Part shown: positions 36,138 through 48,139 of the stretch, one piece after another | How positions within the stretch are numbered: position 1 is the stretch's first letter | Layout: every line of letters starts with the position of its first letter | NCBI RefSeq assembly: GCF_024586455.1 | Contig: NC_065919.1 | Location: 9,213,368 to 9,277,367 of the forward strand | Reading direction: 5' to 3' | Length of the DNA stretch: 64,000 nucleotides | From: Bactrocera neohumeralis | Taxonomy: Eukaryota > Arthropoda > Insecta > Diptera > Tephritidae | Made by a program: the position numbers and the translations under genes | Notes under the pieces: generated by a model | Seen by the model: only the letters and a program-made list of their open reading frames with translations | Database searches by the model: none | What the model was told of the DNA's origin: nothing

Positions 36138-38369
36138 AGCACTTATTTCGAAAATTTTACATCAACCTACTTAATTTGTGAGTTGAGGCAGTTTTGTTTG
36201 CTTTTGTGCAACACTTTTCACCTCAACTGGATTGCCTTAATAATAGCTTTAATACCCGCCGGGATTTTTACTACAATACACGCACCGCTAATATTAAGAA
36301 ATTTCTTTACTTTTTGGTCTATCAAAAAAAGGTCTGAAAGGAATTCCGCCTTGGAAGTGGTTGAAAACATATTTTGTCCTGCCACAGCCGACCGTAAAAA
36401 TTGTGCCAGCGTGCTAATTTCTTTTTGCTCTACGCTTACCTACGCTTTTCAGCCATAGCAACTACTTATTTACCTGCTAATTTTGAGCATGTAAGTGATG
36501 ACCCATGCCTTCGTTTCCCAACGCTAGGCGCTACACCTGCTGTGGCCGCTCCGCATCCTTTCTCTAATGCCGTTGGCTTTTTCAATATATTCCTTTTCTT
36601 CGACAAAAAGTATGCAGCCGCATTGTTGCTTTGCGGCATGTTTTTGCTAATTTCCTTTGACCCCAAGCTGGACGCATGCCTTTTGGGTTTACAGGGCGTG
36701 TGTGTACGTGCGTTGGCTCCGAACGCCAATCGCACAAAATATTTCAAACCATAAAATGTAAAAGAAAATGTAATAGCTAAACTGGAAAACTTCCGGTGAA
36801 GTTATTTTGTAATGAAAAAATATATACATATATAAAAATACCAAATGATGAGATTGCAGATGCGGCACAAACAGCAGCACAAACAAGCGCATTAGTGCGG
36901 CAACAACACCCCCGGCCAGAGTGTAAAGGTAAAATTGGAAAAGTGGCAAAAGCGGCGCCAGCAAAGGGTTTTGCGAGCACTTTGAAAATTTATGTCGATT
37001 ACGATGTAATAAAAACTCAATAAAAAGCAGATAATTGCGCCAACTTGTTATTAATTCGATGGGGGTTAATGGTGCAAAGAAATGCAATATCATGTTCATG
37101 CCACGTGTCACAAACACATGCCACAACGGTCAAAGGCTGTCCTCAAATATATGTATGTATCACACAAATGTTCAAAAAGGATCAGCCGTGCATGTGGCGT
37201 TAAGAAATTCAACATTACTGCTTTAGAAAGCTCATATTTTACGCCGTTATAAAAGCAAAAGGTTCAAGGGTTCACACATGTACACAGTGCCGAATTAACT
37301 TTAAACAGATTTTATTTGTGCAATTTAAACAAAATTTTGCCATTAAATGTGTATTAATTTTAATTTTATTACCTCGATATCCAGACCGAAAATTGAAATA
37401 TTTAATGCACAAAAATTAACATAGCATACTACACTACATTGCTAATGGGTGCGTATGTGTGCTTTAGATTATACCAACAACCGCCTGACCGCTCAATGTG
37501 TTGCTTTCTGACCACAAAATATTGAATTTGTTTATTTTTCAACCGGAAATTGCTAATTAAATTGCTTTTTACTACTAATTATGCAAATCGCATAAATTTG
37601 AAATTTATTTGACTGCAAACATTCATAAACACATATAGTACATATGCTCGATTTATTCCGACTGCCCTAATGCATGAAAAAATAAACAGAATTAAAACTT
37701 TGCAAAACTAATAACAAATTACTTTTTTAAAGTCAAATTTGCTTTAAGTGCGCCTAAAACGAATATTAAATTCAAATTTAGCAAATGATTAAATAAATCG
37801 AAGCGCTAGTTTAAAGGGTCGTGTTAGTTTGTTTCAAAATATTGCCTTGAATCGAATTTCAAAAAAGTCAAGAATCGGCGCAAAAGTGTTTGCTAATGTA
37901 GTCCCACTAAAGTATAATTCTACGAGTATCTCCTCCTTGAAAAATCAACCTTTCGAAGAAGCTTTTGTGGAACGTGCATTTAATGAGGCTGGTACGGCTG
38001 CACTGATGTTGGCTGTCGTTTCTTTTGACATTAATCAAAATCTGCTCTGCTGGTTAGTCATACGCCAAGCAACAGGCAAGCTATATGGAATGGAGAAGGT
38101 ATCAATATCGCACACCAGAGCACTTGTGAGACTTAGCAAGGAAGATTCCCATCCCTTTTACTTTAGATCACTTTGATAAATGAACTAATACTTCTACTCG
38201 ACAGGGAGAGTCGCTTAGGAGTAGAACTATTGTACTCATGAGCTCTGCCAAATATACTATATCTTAGATAAAATATTATGCTGCAGAAAATAACGTGAGG
38301 GCAGGGCTTTCGAAGCTTTTTGAATGTGAAACTTCTGTAGAATAGCCATTGTCCGAAACTTAGCGCTAC
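36138..38369. other. Gene-free stretch
   Basis: Several frames of 60-145 codons overlap at 36400-37130 on both strands with no domain. The frame 37829-38176 (115 codons, plus) does not resemble a known family. The pair TTTTCAG at 36446-36452 and GTAAGT at 36491-36496 could bracket a 38-nt exon but is weak. Confidence 0.4.
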
Positions 38370-39045
38370 ACTAGTGTCATTAGTCCCGTACTAATGTAAT
38401 GTGCGGTGGTACGGTTTATGGCATTATCGAAAAATAGACGTTTTAAACCTCTAGAACAGTTGCAACAGACCTGCTTGCTTAAGATTACGAGCGAAATAAA
38501 AACTACTTCAATAAAGGCACTGGAGATTATAGTCGACGTTCGGCCAATACATACAAGTATGATGTACAAGTAAAGTATGCGGCAATGCTTACGGCCAGCC
38601 GACTGATGATTTTAGGCCATTGGGGTCAGACTCGGCGGGGATAGTATCATACTTCACCTTGTTAATAAACTCGAGCCAAATTGGCAGTGCGACTGAGTAA
38701 AGGAGGTTCATGAGGAACTTAACACAACATTTTCATTAAGAAGAATGACCAAAAGTTTGCATGAGCGAAAGTTCCAATGAAATAGGAATAAGCTTTTAAT
38801 CTAGTAATCTAAACACAGAAGATAGTTTCAAACCAAAGTCCATAAACTTTGTGGTGGATTGCTAAGCAGCAATTAAGAATATTCGTAGCACTAATACCAA
38901 CTTTCACTGTGTTAGGTTATGCAAGTACTAACTAGACTCTCATTAAGAAACTTGGTTAATATCATAATTTAACCCGTCATATAGGAATAGAAGGAAATTA
39001 AAAGGTAGACGAGCTGGCTTGCTCGGGAGCAGCTGGAAACATAAC
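38370..39045 (+). mobile_element. Non-LTR retrotransposon relic: RT thumb and RNase H end
   Basis: VSPVLMYCAVVRFMALSKN (from about 38377) and FKPLEQLQQTCLLKITSEIK, TTSIKALEIIVDVRPIH (to about 38555) follow the RT thumb pattern 'P.L.YG..VW..A......L..VQR...L.ITGA..TTPT.AL...L.L.P'. RNase H traces come later: FVVD with a stop then QAAIKNI (about 38850) and RHIGIEGN with KVDELACSGAAGNIT (about 38970-39045), matching 'GH.GI.GNE.AD.LA..GA'. There are many stops. The RTE-like copy 2 starts about 150 bp to the right and is a separate element. Confidence 0.7.
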
Positions 39046-39189
39046 TACTATAAGTTGCGCTAGACTAATCAGCTCCTTCAAATATGTTTGAGGTACTAGC
39101 AACACACGATATTAGTAATATTGTAAGGGTCGTCAAAGGTCTTCTACCCTTAAGACTCCACTTTCCGGAAATTGTAAAAGTGGTTTACG

Positions 39190-40265
39190 TGGAATGCAGA
39201 CCGTGTGGTGAACATGATGAGACGCTGGAACGTTATCGACCTTGTGACCAAAGATGGAGCGCACGATGCCAAAATCGTGCTTGGTGACTTTAACACCAGC
39301 GTGGGCAAAGAAAGTATCTTTGGTGCAACGGTCAGAAATTTCCCTGATGAAATATCCCCAAATTTGTTAAGGCGGAGCGACTTTGCCGGCGCCCGATATA
39401 TGGTTTATCAAGTTACCTAGCTGTTTCCGGATCGAAAAACCACCAACAAGATTGATCATGTTGTGATAGACGGAAGACACGTCTCCAGTGTTTTAGACGT
39501 GCGTACCCTCCGAGATCGTAGCATTGACTCCGAACACTACTTGGCTGCAGCGAAGATACGCACACGCTTTTGGCAGCAAGAATCCCATATCAACAAGCAC
39601 AAGGAAGGTTCGACGTCGAGAGCAGCAATCATAATAGACAGCCGAACGATTTTCGACTCGACTTGCACTACTGCTCTCTGAGTGCACACATTACCAACTC
39701 GGTATAAAGGAACTGTGAAACGGCATTTCAAGGTTCTTACGTACAGCTGCAACCGAAACCATTGGTTTTCGGAAAATACAGAAGAACAGCTGGTAAGACG
39801 AGGAGTGCCGTGTCGCAGCGGAGAGAAACCACAACACGTGCGAGATGTGATAGTTACCGCGAGTTGAATAGGGAAGCGAGACGTATTTGAAGAAATAAAA
39901 GAAAGACCCCGAAATGAGTATGAAGAGCTTGATAAGCTGGCTGACAGGGATAATGCTCGCAAATTCTACGAACAAATGCGGCGACTAACAGAAGGTTTCA
40001 AGGCCGGAGCATAATTTTGTAGACCCCCAGAGGTGATCTAGTAACCGATGCCCAGAGCATCTTAAAATTATGGAGGAAACACTTTTCCAGCCGATTCCCT
40101 AATCGATGGCGATAGACGACCATGAAGAAGTTCGAATAGCAATTAAACAACATCGCATATAAGCTTCTATTTAGCGTATTGCGTGACAGATTAAAGCCCA
40201 TCGTCAACAAACTGATTGGACGTTATCAGTGCGGCTTCAGGCCTGGAAAACCAACAACTACCTGG
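39190..40265 (+). mobile_element. RTE-like non-LTR retrotransposon relic, copy 2
   Basis: This copy keeps the endonuclease C-terminal half. VLGDFNTSVGKESIFGATVR (about 39280-39340) holds the GDFN active-site motif. TNKIDHVVIDGRHVSSVLDV (about 39448) follows, then SIDSEHYLAAAKIRTRF, where the family's SDH motif reads SEH. The linker is decayed to about 39900. Then NEYEELDKLADRDNARKFYE and RRLTEGFKAGA (about 39915-40012) match copy 3 at 60425-60520. It ends abruptly after RYQCGFRPGKPTTTWQ (about 40265), inside the RT. Stops and frameshifts are frequent. Confidence 0.8.
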
Positions 40266-42489
40266 CAAATCAATAACTGACCAATAATATAAGAATTTTA
40301 AATTTTCTATAAGCGTTTAATTGAATTTTCCAAAACACAACAATTTCGCAATTTTTTGCACAGCAAATACAAATGACATATTAAATATTTGGTTTTTTGA
40401 TTTAAATTCTGCTCTTATTCTGAATTCCCCAATCAACTACAGATGAGCCCACTTAATACATATTACATATGTACATAGTTAAAAAGCATTTAACTATGGC
40501 AAGCCAGATGCTTTTAAGCTTAGTAAATAATCTCTTATGCTTATGAGCAGATTAAATTTCTGAAGAGCCAACGCCACCCACCCATCTTAAAACGGGCGCA
40601 TTATAGTCGTGCTGGGTTAGTTCATATATTCTATATGTTTATATGTTATTTGGTTTAGTTGTGTTGTTTTTGTTGCACATCCAAACAATTCATAGACAGT
40701 ATTCGTAGTCAATAAACTAAATCAAATTATTTTGATATAAATTCGTATAATTTACGTAATTACAAATACCAAATTATATTACAATAAATAAAATGAAGTT
40801 ATGCAGGCACACATGTGCTTAGCTTGCTGATTAGGTTGAGCAAAAAAGGGAATACGAGTCAACAATTCTATGGCACTATAAAATTCGTATATTTTTAATA
40901 CTTCCAATTTTTATTATAAATGTAAAATTTTATCTTTTTTTTTAAAACGTGCTGCATGAAAAAGGTATTTCCATGGATTTATCGAATGAAAACAACAAAA
41001 GTCATAAGTGATTTTGATTCTGGGTTATAATTTATTATACAAAAGATTGTAAAAATTATCATTTCCGGACTGACCGACTCTCGACTGGATTATTCAATTC
41101 TAAATAAACATGAGTTTGAAGTTTTATTATCCAGAAACTTGTTCAAATGTATTAAATATTCAAAAAAAATAAGAAAATATTCCTGGTTTATTTATATGCG
41201 ACATCAAAATTCACGCTATGCTACCTCAAACTTTGCCAGAATTTCGTTCTTTATATTGGTTAATACTTCATGGTTACCAAAGAATACAAATTTATATATT
41301 TTTTGGAGCACTCTAATACATACATAACATGCAATTAAGTATTTTGTTCATCATGTAGGTTAATATTTTCATGCTAACTAAGAAAAAAAATTAAGTTTTT
41401 TCTGACCCACCGTAATGCATACATAACATACGATTAAGTAATTGCGCATACATGCAAGTACATACATTTATATAATTTATATTTTGAGTACGAGTAAGCC
41501 CACTAGATATTAGGTTCCTACGTTTTGCTGCGAATGCAGTGGACCAGCTGCGGTTCGATTGTGTGTGCGACTGTTTGAACTCAGTTGATTGCTGGCGAAG
41601 CATATTCTATGCATTTCTGCCAGGCAAGTACGCCTGTATGTAGGCACAATATACGAATTTGGAAACAAATATTCATGTAAGAATGTTTTGTTCTTGGTAT
41701 GTTGTATTGTTGTATATGTACAAATTACAAACAACTGTAAATTATATTTTAATTAAAATTTTTGTCTAATAAATACATGCATGTACTAATATAAATAGAT
41801 ACATAAACATCAATATAAATGCATGTGTATGCAATTAAGCTTAAAGTAGGCGAATTGCCTTCATTAGCGAACCATTGTGGCATGTGGATTTTCACATTAG
41901 CATGTCGCGTAAGTGTGTTTATTGTAGTTGCATCAGTGATTTTCGGTTGTTTGCACATCTGCGAATGCAAATGCCAGCCGTAAATGTCAGCGATAATTAC
42001 ACTTACGAGCAGTTAATGAGCTCCAATCAGTTACAAGTGGCCGTGCCAATTGCATATCACAAAATCACAAGTTATTTACCGCCGATATCAATGCACTTAA
42101 AGTGTTGTAGTTTTGGGCTGAGATTACTAGCAACGGCTTTCCACTTTTTCAAAGTTCAAAAAGTGTATTTGAATGAGGGTCAAACCATTCTTTCGGCACA
42201 GATGCCGGGAGCTTACGAGCGCACTGTGCAACAATCGATGTGCCATACGTTTTAATAGCGGTAGGGCGACAAAAAATTCAATATTTTAGGAATGGTATGA
42301 ATGTACAAAAATTTATTTGCAGATTATTAAAGGCGAATATTTTCCGCGTTGTGTTATATACTTTTAAATTTTTTTAGCGTGAAGAACACTTAAAAAATTT
42401 CAATTGTTGAACAAGAAATTATGTAAAATATTATTATTTAAACTAATGGATCATGAAAAAATTTATGATTAATATTTTAGGGTTTTGGT
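40266..42489. other. Gene-free stretch
   Basis: Very AT-rich sequence to about 41500, then mixed. The frame 41875-42255 (126 codons, plus) has no recognisable domain, repeat or flanking splice signals. TA/TG microsatellites occur near 41770-41840. Confidence 0.45.
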
Positions 42490-42611
42490 TATATCAAATT
42501 TGCGACCACATATAACCGAATGCCAATCTCTATACCATATAAGCGAACTAGTTCTTTAGTTTTCAAAATATAAATCGATGAAATTTTGTACATGTCCTTT
42601 TCTTGAGGAGT
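42490..42611. repeat. Family A dispersed repeat, partial
   Basis: GCGAACTAGTTCTTTAGTTT and AATCGATGAAATTTTGTACA, then TGTCCTTTTCTTGAGGAG, correspond to GCGAACTAGTCCCTGAGTTT and the following sequence at 59473-59540. The segment stops where mariner relic C begins. Confidence 0.55.
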
Positions 42612-43596
42612 GGTGCAAGGTCAGGGCTATATGGTGGATGCATCAAAACTTCACAGCAGAGCTCTCCCAGCTTTTGCCGAGTCATCAAGGATGTGTGTGG
42701 TCTAGCGTTGTACTGATGGAAGACGAAGCTCTTTCTGTTGATCAGTTCTGCTACTGCTTCTGCTTACTTCAATCTCATCAGTTGTTGACAGTAATATATA
42801 GAATCAATCGTTCGATCAGAAGCAGCTCATAGTGGATGATTCTTTTCCAATTCCACCAAACACTCAGCACAACCTTTCGAGGCGTCAATCCTGGCTTTGC
42901 GACCATCTTTTGATCTTTTAATGCACATTATTGTCGTATTTGATACATTTTGGTCTCCTGTTACCATTCGCTTCAGATATGATTCGATTTCATTTCGATT
43001 CAGCAAAGAATCGCAGATGTTATTTCGGTTCATTAAATTTTTCACAAACAATTCATGTGGTACCCAAATATCCAGCTTCTTTTTGTAACCAGCCATTTTC
43101 AAATGTTTCAAAACTGTTTGATGATGAATGTTAAGTTCCTTAGCGATGTCATGGCTGCTTATGTGATGGTCTTGGTCAATCTTTTCCATAATTTCATCGA
43201 CTTTTTCAACGATAGGTCGACCAGAGCGAGTTGCATCTGTCACCTTGAAATTTCCAGAACGGAAGTGAGCGAACCATTGTTATGCAACACGAACTTATAC
43301 AGCATAGTCTCCGTAAACTTCACAAATTTTATTGGTGGTTTGCGTGGCATTCTTTCCTCTTTTACGAGTATACAAAAATTTTAAAATATAGCGAATTTCT
43401 TCATTTTTTTCACTCATCTTTGTAAAATTTTCTCTTTTTTTAAACTTCTCCGATTTTTTTTTTTGGTTATATGAAACTTAAAATCTCACCTTTCCAACAC
43501 TATAAGGTATGACTCAACGTGAATGGTGGCACTGGAGATATACGACCGCAACGACATTTTTTGACAAAATACAAAAAGTCTTTTTCGACTACCTTA
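42612..43596 (-). mobile_element. Mariner (mellifera-type) relic C, 3' truncated
   Basis: On the minus strand the 5' terminus is AGGTAGTCGAAAAAGACTTT (right end about 43596) next to a TA. The transposase starts at 43417 (MSEKNEEIRYILKFLY) and has two in-frame stops in the region before QWFAHFRSGNF. From 43243 the frame is open for 138 codons: GRPIVEKVDEIMEKIDQDHH, then ELNIHHQTVLKHLKMAGYKK (helix-turn-helix) and LKRMVTGDQ (first Asp kept, GDEKW degraded). A deletion follows. Near 42700 the second catalytic block reads FHQYNARPHT, so Asp is replaced by Tyr. The 3' end after SPDLAP is missing. Confidence 0.88.
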
Positions 43597-44293
43597 TATA
43601 AGTTAGCACCCCACACATTCAAAAATTATCATATGATGCATTAATATCATATGATACAAAGCAATATAATATGACACCACTCAATCGCTGAATGTGCGAC
43701 ACGTGCTCCCGAAATACATTTTTTTTATAAAAACTAAGTAAACTTTTTTTAACTTATATAGTTGGCCGATCAGCATTAAATTTTTTCTTTTATAATATTG
43801 TATTTGTTAAGGCTATTATAGCTTCGGTGCAAACATGTTTGACATTTTTTCTTGCTGTTCGAATGATTAAATTTTTTAAACTAAGAATATGACCATTTTC
43901 CATAATACCTACGCATTTTTCAACAGTAAAGCATAGGGAGGAAAGTCAGCAGCCCTAAAAATGTCTGTACACCGAGCGAGTTGCAATCTTGCAATGAATT
44001 ACTTAAAGGCACTTATATATATATAATGTATATATATATTCGTTCATGCATGCATATTTGCATTGAAAATACTTCCGCAAACTTCAAATTCCGCAATACT
44101 TTGCTTAGTCCTATTTCGCTGTAAAACTGTAAACATGCTCAACTAAGCTCGGAAATGAAAACGTGTAACAGTTCAGATGACATTTTCTGAAGAAAAAAAA
44201 ATTACAACGCAAATCAATCAAAATATACAACATCAGTTGTAGCTATACCTATTTTTGCAAGATATATGTCATACGGAAATAATCTAATATTAA
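43597..44293. other. AT-rich spacer
   Basis: No gene is seen. A short TATATATATA microsatellite lies at about 44013-44040. Confidence 0.5.
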
Positions 44294-44490
44294 TGTTGTT
44301 GTTGTAGCGGTAGAATTCTGCCGAGTTGACAGTCCCTGGCCGGATAAAAATCCGGGTCCGTTCCGGTTACGCAGACTCGACTGTCGTGAAAACGGATGAT
44401 TTAACAATAATCATTGCAGGCGCCTCGAAGCGACAAATATTTCCCATTCCGCCCTCCTCAATGGCGCCAGAGCATCTAATGTTAATGTTA
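44294..44490 (+). repeat. TGT-headed dispersed repeat
   Basis: It starts TGTTGTTGTTGTAGCGGTAG and continues GAGTTGACAGTCCCTGGCCG with AAAATCCGGGTCC and GCAGACTCGACTGTCG. The inverse copy at 58180-58317 shares GAGTTGACA, CCG.AT.AAAATC.GG.TCC and the AGAC.CGAC end. From recall it is a common tephritid repeat. It could be a SINE or a short DNA element; no clear internal promoter boxes were found. Confidence 0.55.
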
Positions 44491-45929
44491 TTCAAATATA
44501 AAAGCAACAGTCGCAGTTTCTACGGTACAAGCATAAGTTTGCCTGAGCAAACTACTGTAAAATCTCCAATGCAGAAATCGCCAAACAGCAGTTAATATAG
44601 CATGTATGTGTGTGTACAGTACTAGTTGTGAATGGATGTGCGCACTTTCCAAATTTGCAATTTTGTTTGTCTTATGTAATACTAGCAGTGAAGCGGATGC
44701 AATAATCAACTCGCATCCGAACGGAAAAGCAGCGGTAATTTCAATTGAGTGCAGCCAAAGGGCGAGTTGAAGAGCGGGCATTCAGACGGCTGTGATTGCT
44801 TAAATATATTTTCATAGATCTGCATGTGGTTTGCTAAAGAAAAAAATGTATATAATGTCTCACATGTCACGACCTCAATTTGCACTTTCCACCCATTTAG
44901 GGCTAGTAATGCACTCAGCAGCGTAAGAGCGCCGCATTATTTCATATACTTTCCAGTAAAAAATGTGTCAGTTTTTCGGTAATATGCATTTGTATATTTT
45001 GTCACTTAAATGCGTAAAACGTATCAAAAAAAACTCTCATATCGCTTTCAGGTTTGATAACCAATATATAACCACTTTATAATTCAAATTTTGTTTCAAT
45101 ATGTGTGTGTGATAACCAATATATAACCATTTGATAACCAAAATTTAAATTTTGTTTCAATTTGAATAGGTTCTATCATATCGTTTTTCATTCGCCATCA
45201 AACTTATAAAAAGTGATATTACGTTGTTTTACATTTTAGGTCACGATACAAGTATGTATTTATGATTTTATTGTGTTACCGTTATCACTTGAGAATACTT
45301 TTTGTGCGCTTAAAATGTATATCGAATTTATTAACTGTGCATAATGTATTCCCATTTTAGTACCGCGCGGGTCCAGCGATAAATTTTTAAACTAAACAAA
45401 ACTATTCGCCACGTAGCCTTGCATGCAGCAGCTTTAATGTTGTACTTACGTATTAAATTTGCAATTCAAATTTGCTCGCAAATACATACTTTCACTATCT
45501 CCACTAAAATACAATGCTATTCTACAAACGCCCTCGAGGCAACACAAAGAGCTAAGCTTGAAAAAGTGTACTAGAAATAGAGGAAATAAGTTGTAACAAG
45601 AAAAGTTATGACAGCTGCATGCATTCCCAAAGATGCCAGTCAAATATATTGCAATCGTAAAATATTTCGGAAAAACTGGCGCCACTTACATGCACATACT
45701 AATATATATATGTGTGAGGAAGCATAATTACACATACATACATATATGCAACTACTTATATGTATTAACATATTTGCCAATGTGGCATTAAACATTGGAA
45801 TCGAACTGCATATGCATATTGGCGCTACAATATCCTACAATCTGTAGCGTATGTGAGTGCAACAACAAACAGTAAGAGCAAATTTACAGAAGAGTTTGGA
45901 TTGAGAATATTAAATGAAAAGTGCCCGGC
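44491..45929. other. Gene-free stretch
   Basis: AT-rich sequence containing the tandem repeat listed at 45055-45185. No supported reading frame. Confidence 0.45.
45055..45185 (-). repeat. AACCAATATATAACCA tandem duplication
   Basis: A unit of roughly 60 bp occurs twice: GATAACCAATATATAACCA at about 45055 and again at about 45111, each followed by AAATTTTGTTTCAAT. The inverse motif TGGTTATATATTGGTT is tandemly repeated at 59318-59385, and the neighbouring AAATTTTG and GGTTCTAT(C)AT-like sequence is also shared in inverse orientation. Confidence 0.6.
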
Positions 45930-46740
45930 CCAGCATAATATAACACATTTTTATTGACAAACTTCGTCTTTTTTTATTCAACGTTATTTTTTTCAAGCCT
46001 GATACACTTGTTATAGAGACCCTCCAACTTTTCGATACCATGTTTGTAGTACGCTGTGTCCTTTGCTTCGAAATAGCCCTAAGTTTCGGCGAACACCTCT
46101 TTATTTGACGAAAATTTCTTTGCCATTTTTTTTTGGAATTCTGATTGACAAGGTACATTGTTAGTGTTTTTCTTCAATTGCGGCCGTTTTTTGGCGATTT
46201 CGATCTTCAAGCGCTTCAATAACGCTATGTAATAGTTGCTTTTGGTGGTTCTTCCTTTATCCAAGTAGCCAATACAAATTATTCTCTACGCCGAAACCTT
46301 ACCAACCGACTGTTACGTTTTTTCACGCGTTTTAGCGGGTTCATCGTGTGCAGATGACTGCCGATTGGACTTCGAAGTGAAATGACAGAGCCGTGTTTCA
46401 GCCATTGTCACACACCGACGTAAAAACTCGGATTTACTACGCATGAATATCACCGAAACCTGCTCCAAAACATCAACTCGTTGTTGCATTTGGTTGAAAA
46501 TGAGCGCGCGTGGCGCCCACTTTGCACAGAGCTTTCTCATTTCCAAATATTCGTGAATGATATGACCCAGACGTCCAGTAGATAACTCTAGAGTGCCTGC
46601 TATCTCGAACAACTTCACTTTACGGTCATCCAAAATTATTTTGTGGATTTTTTTGATGTTTTCGTCGGTAACAACTTCTTTTGGGCTTCCATGAACTTCT
46701 AATAATCCCATACTTTTTATAATTCTTCTCATATGAATCA
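45930..46740 (-). mobile_element. Mariner (irritans-type) relic E
   Basis: The minus-strand frame up to 46804 contains KKIHKIILDDRKVKLFEIAG and LELSTGRLGHIIHEYLEMRK (helix-turn-helix), then LCAKWAPR, as in SETMAR/Hsmar-type transposases. The first catalytic block reads EFLRRCVTMAETRLCHF where the family has TMDETW: the catalytic Asp is Ala. SNRQSSAHDEPAKTREKT ends the frame at 46313. A second piece, NYYIALLKRLKIEIAKKRPQ and NVPCQSE, shows a decayed DNAPCHKS block. After a deletion the C-terminus is FSSNKEVFAET, EGYFEAKDTAYYKHGIEKLE and YNKCIRLEKNNVE near 45965. It is inactive. Confidence 0.85.
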
Positions 46741-47169
46741 CTCTTTGATGCCAGAGATGACAAAAGTTTACAACGAATTTGCTACATTTATAGTAATAAA
46801 ACAAATATTGTTCGAGATATGTTTGTTACAAAATAATCCAAATACATACTTGCTATTTTGGAAATATTATAAAAATTTAAAATACTCAAAATTCATTCCC
46901 TTCTCCCATTGGCATCATACAGCTAGACAGATGTATGTATTTAGAAAACTTACACAAACTTACATAATTCCTATACCTTTGAATAAATGTGGGAATTTTG
47001 CAATCATGTTACATATGAATTTCTCAGAGAGATGTTGGGAGTTAACTACGCTGGTATCGAGGATATACATGTATGTACTTCTATAAGCAGAAAATAGTAA
47101 GACTTTGTTCAAAATTTTAAAATTCTCTATATATTTTAAAAAATTTATGTCGGCCCCCTCAAAGCAATC
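46741..47169. other. Spacer, nothing recognised
   Basis: The plus-strand frame at 46733-47086 begins inside the mariner relic and has no domain. No gene is called. Confidence 0.4.
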
Positions 47170-48139
47170 CCACTACAATACACTGGCGCCAACGTTGTTT
47201 CCAATCCTCAAAACAGTTGTTAAAGTCAATTTCCGGGATAGTCTTCAATGCACGTAGCGATTCACGTTTAATGTCTTCAATTTCCGCAGTTGTTTGAATT
47301 TGCTGAATAGTCAAAAGTTATACGGAGTTAAATCAGCCTAATACAGTGGTGGCGGCACGATATTGGTTGAAAATTTGGCGGAAAACACACGAAGAATCAA
47401 TGAAGCATTATCGTGGTGCAAAAACCAAGAGTTGTCGGCCCATAATTCCGGCCTCCTTTTACGCATAGCTTCCAGCAAATGACGGCATAACACTCAAATA
47501 GTATTCTTTGTTGACAGCATGGGCGATCGGAAGGAATACGGAGCGCACCACGCCTCGATAATCGAAGAAAACTGTCAACATAACCTTGATTTTTGAACAG
47601 CTTGGAAGTGTTTTTTTCGACTTCGGCTCACCTTTGTCACTATATTCGGCGCATCGTCGCCTGTTTCCGGGTCCTAAGCATAGATCCAATATTCATCGCC
47701 AGTAATAATACGTATCGTGACATCCTGGTATTCGGAAAGCATTGTTTTACAGATGTTAATGCGATACTGTTTTTCGAAACATTTGAGTGATTTTTGAACC
47801 AATCGTATTTTTACTTTTTTTAGGCCCAAATGATCTTTTAAATGGTTTTACTGAGGCTTCGAATATTCCAACGATGCCAGTAAAATCTCTGACTGTTAAT
47901 CGTCGATTCTCAAGCACCAATTCTTTTGTTTTATTGACGTGTTGCACATTAGTTGATGTTGATGGCCGCCCTGAACGGGGTTCGTCGTCAACGCGTTCTT
48001 GGCTCTCTTTGAATAATTTGTACCAATCAAAAACACTTGATCGCAGCAAACAATTATCACCGAAGATCTTTTCCAACATTTTCAATGTTTCGGCCACCTG
48101 TCTGTCTATTTCTTGTTTGAATTCCATTTCACTTGACAT
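47170..48139 (-). mobile_element. Mariner-superfamily (SETMAR-like) relic F
   Basis: The minus-strand start at 48139 (MSSEMEFKQEIDRQVAETLK) leads into FGDNCLLRSSVFDWYKLFKE, DDEPRSGRPSTS and VLENRRLTVRDFTGIVGIFE, the full bipartite DNA-binding domain, open for 127 codons. Then the frame shifts. ITGDEYWIYA and a stop then DPETGD (about 47690) keep the first Asp. KVMLTVFFDYRGVVRSVFLP is in 47459-47689. WADNSWFLHHDNASL (about 47410-47455) keeps the second Asp. The third block reads ADLTPYNF where the family has PDLAPCDF, so the third Asp is Asn. Terminal repeats were not identified. Confidence 0.85.

Noticed and set aside
36453..36490. 38-nt candidate exon between TTTTCAG and GTAAGTGA (plus strand)
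   Set aside because: Splice-like pairs of this quality are expected by chance in 128 kb of strand, and there is no second exon or conserved peptide.
37829..38176. 115-codon plus-strand frame upstream of a retroelement relic
   Set aside because: I could not match it to an RT, RNase H or host family. It may be decayed retroelement sequence but nothing shows it.
41875..42255. 126-codon plus-strand frame
   Set aside because: No recognisable domain, and composition follows the region.
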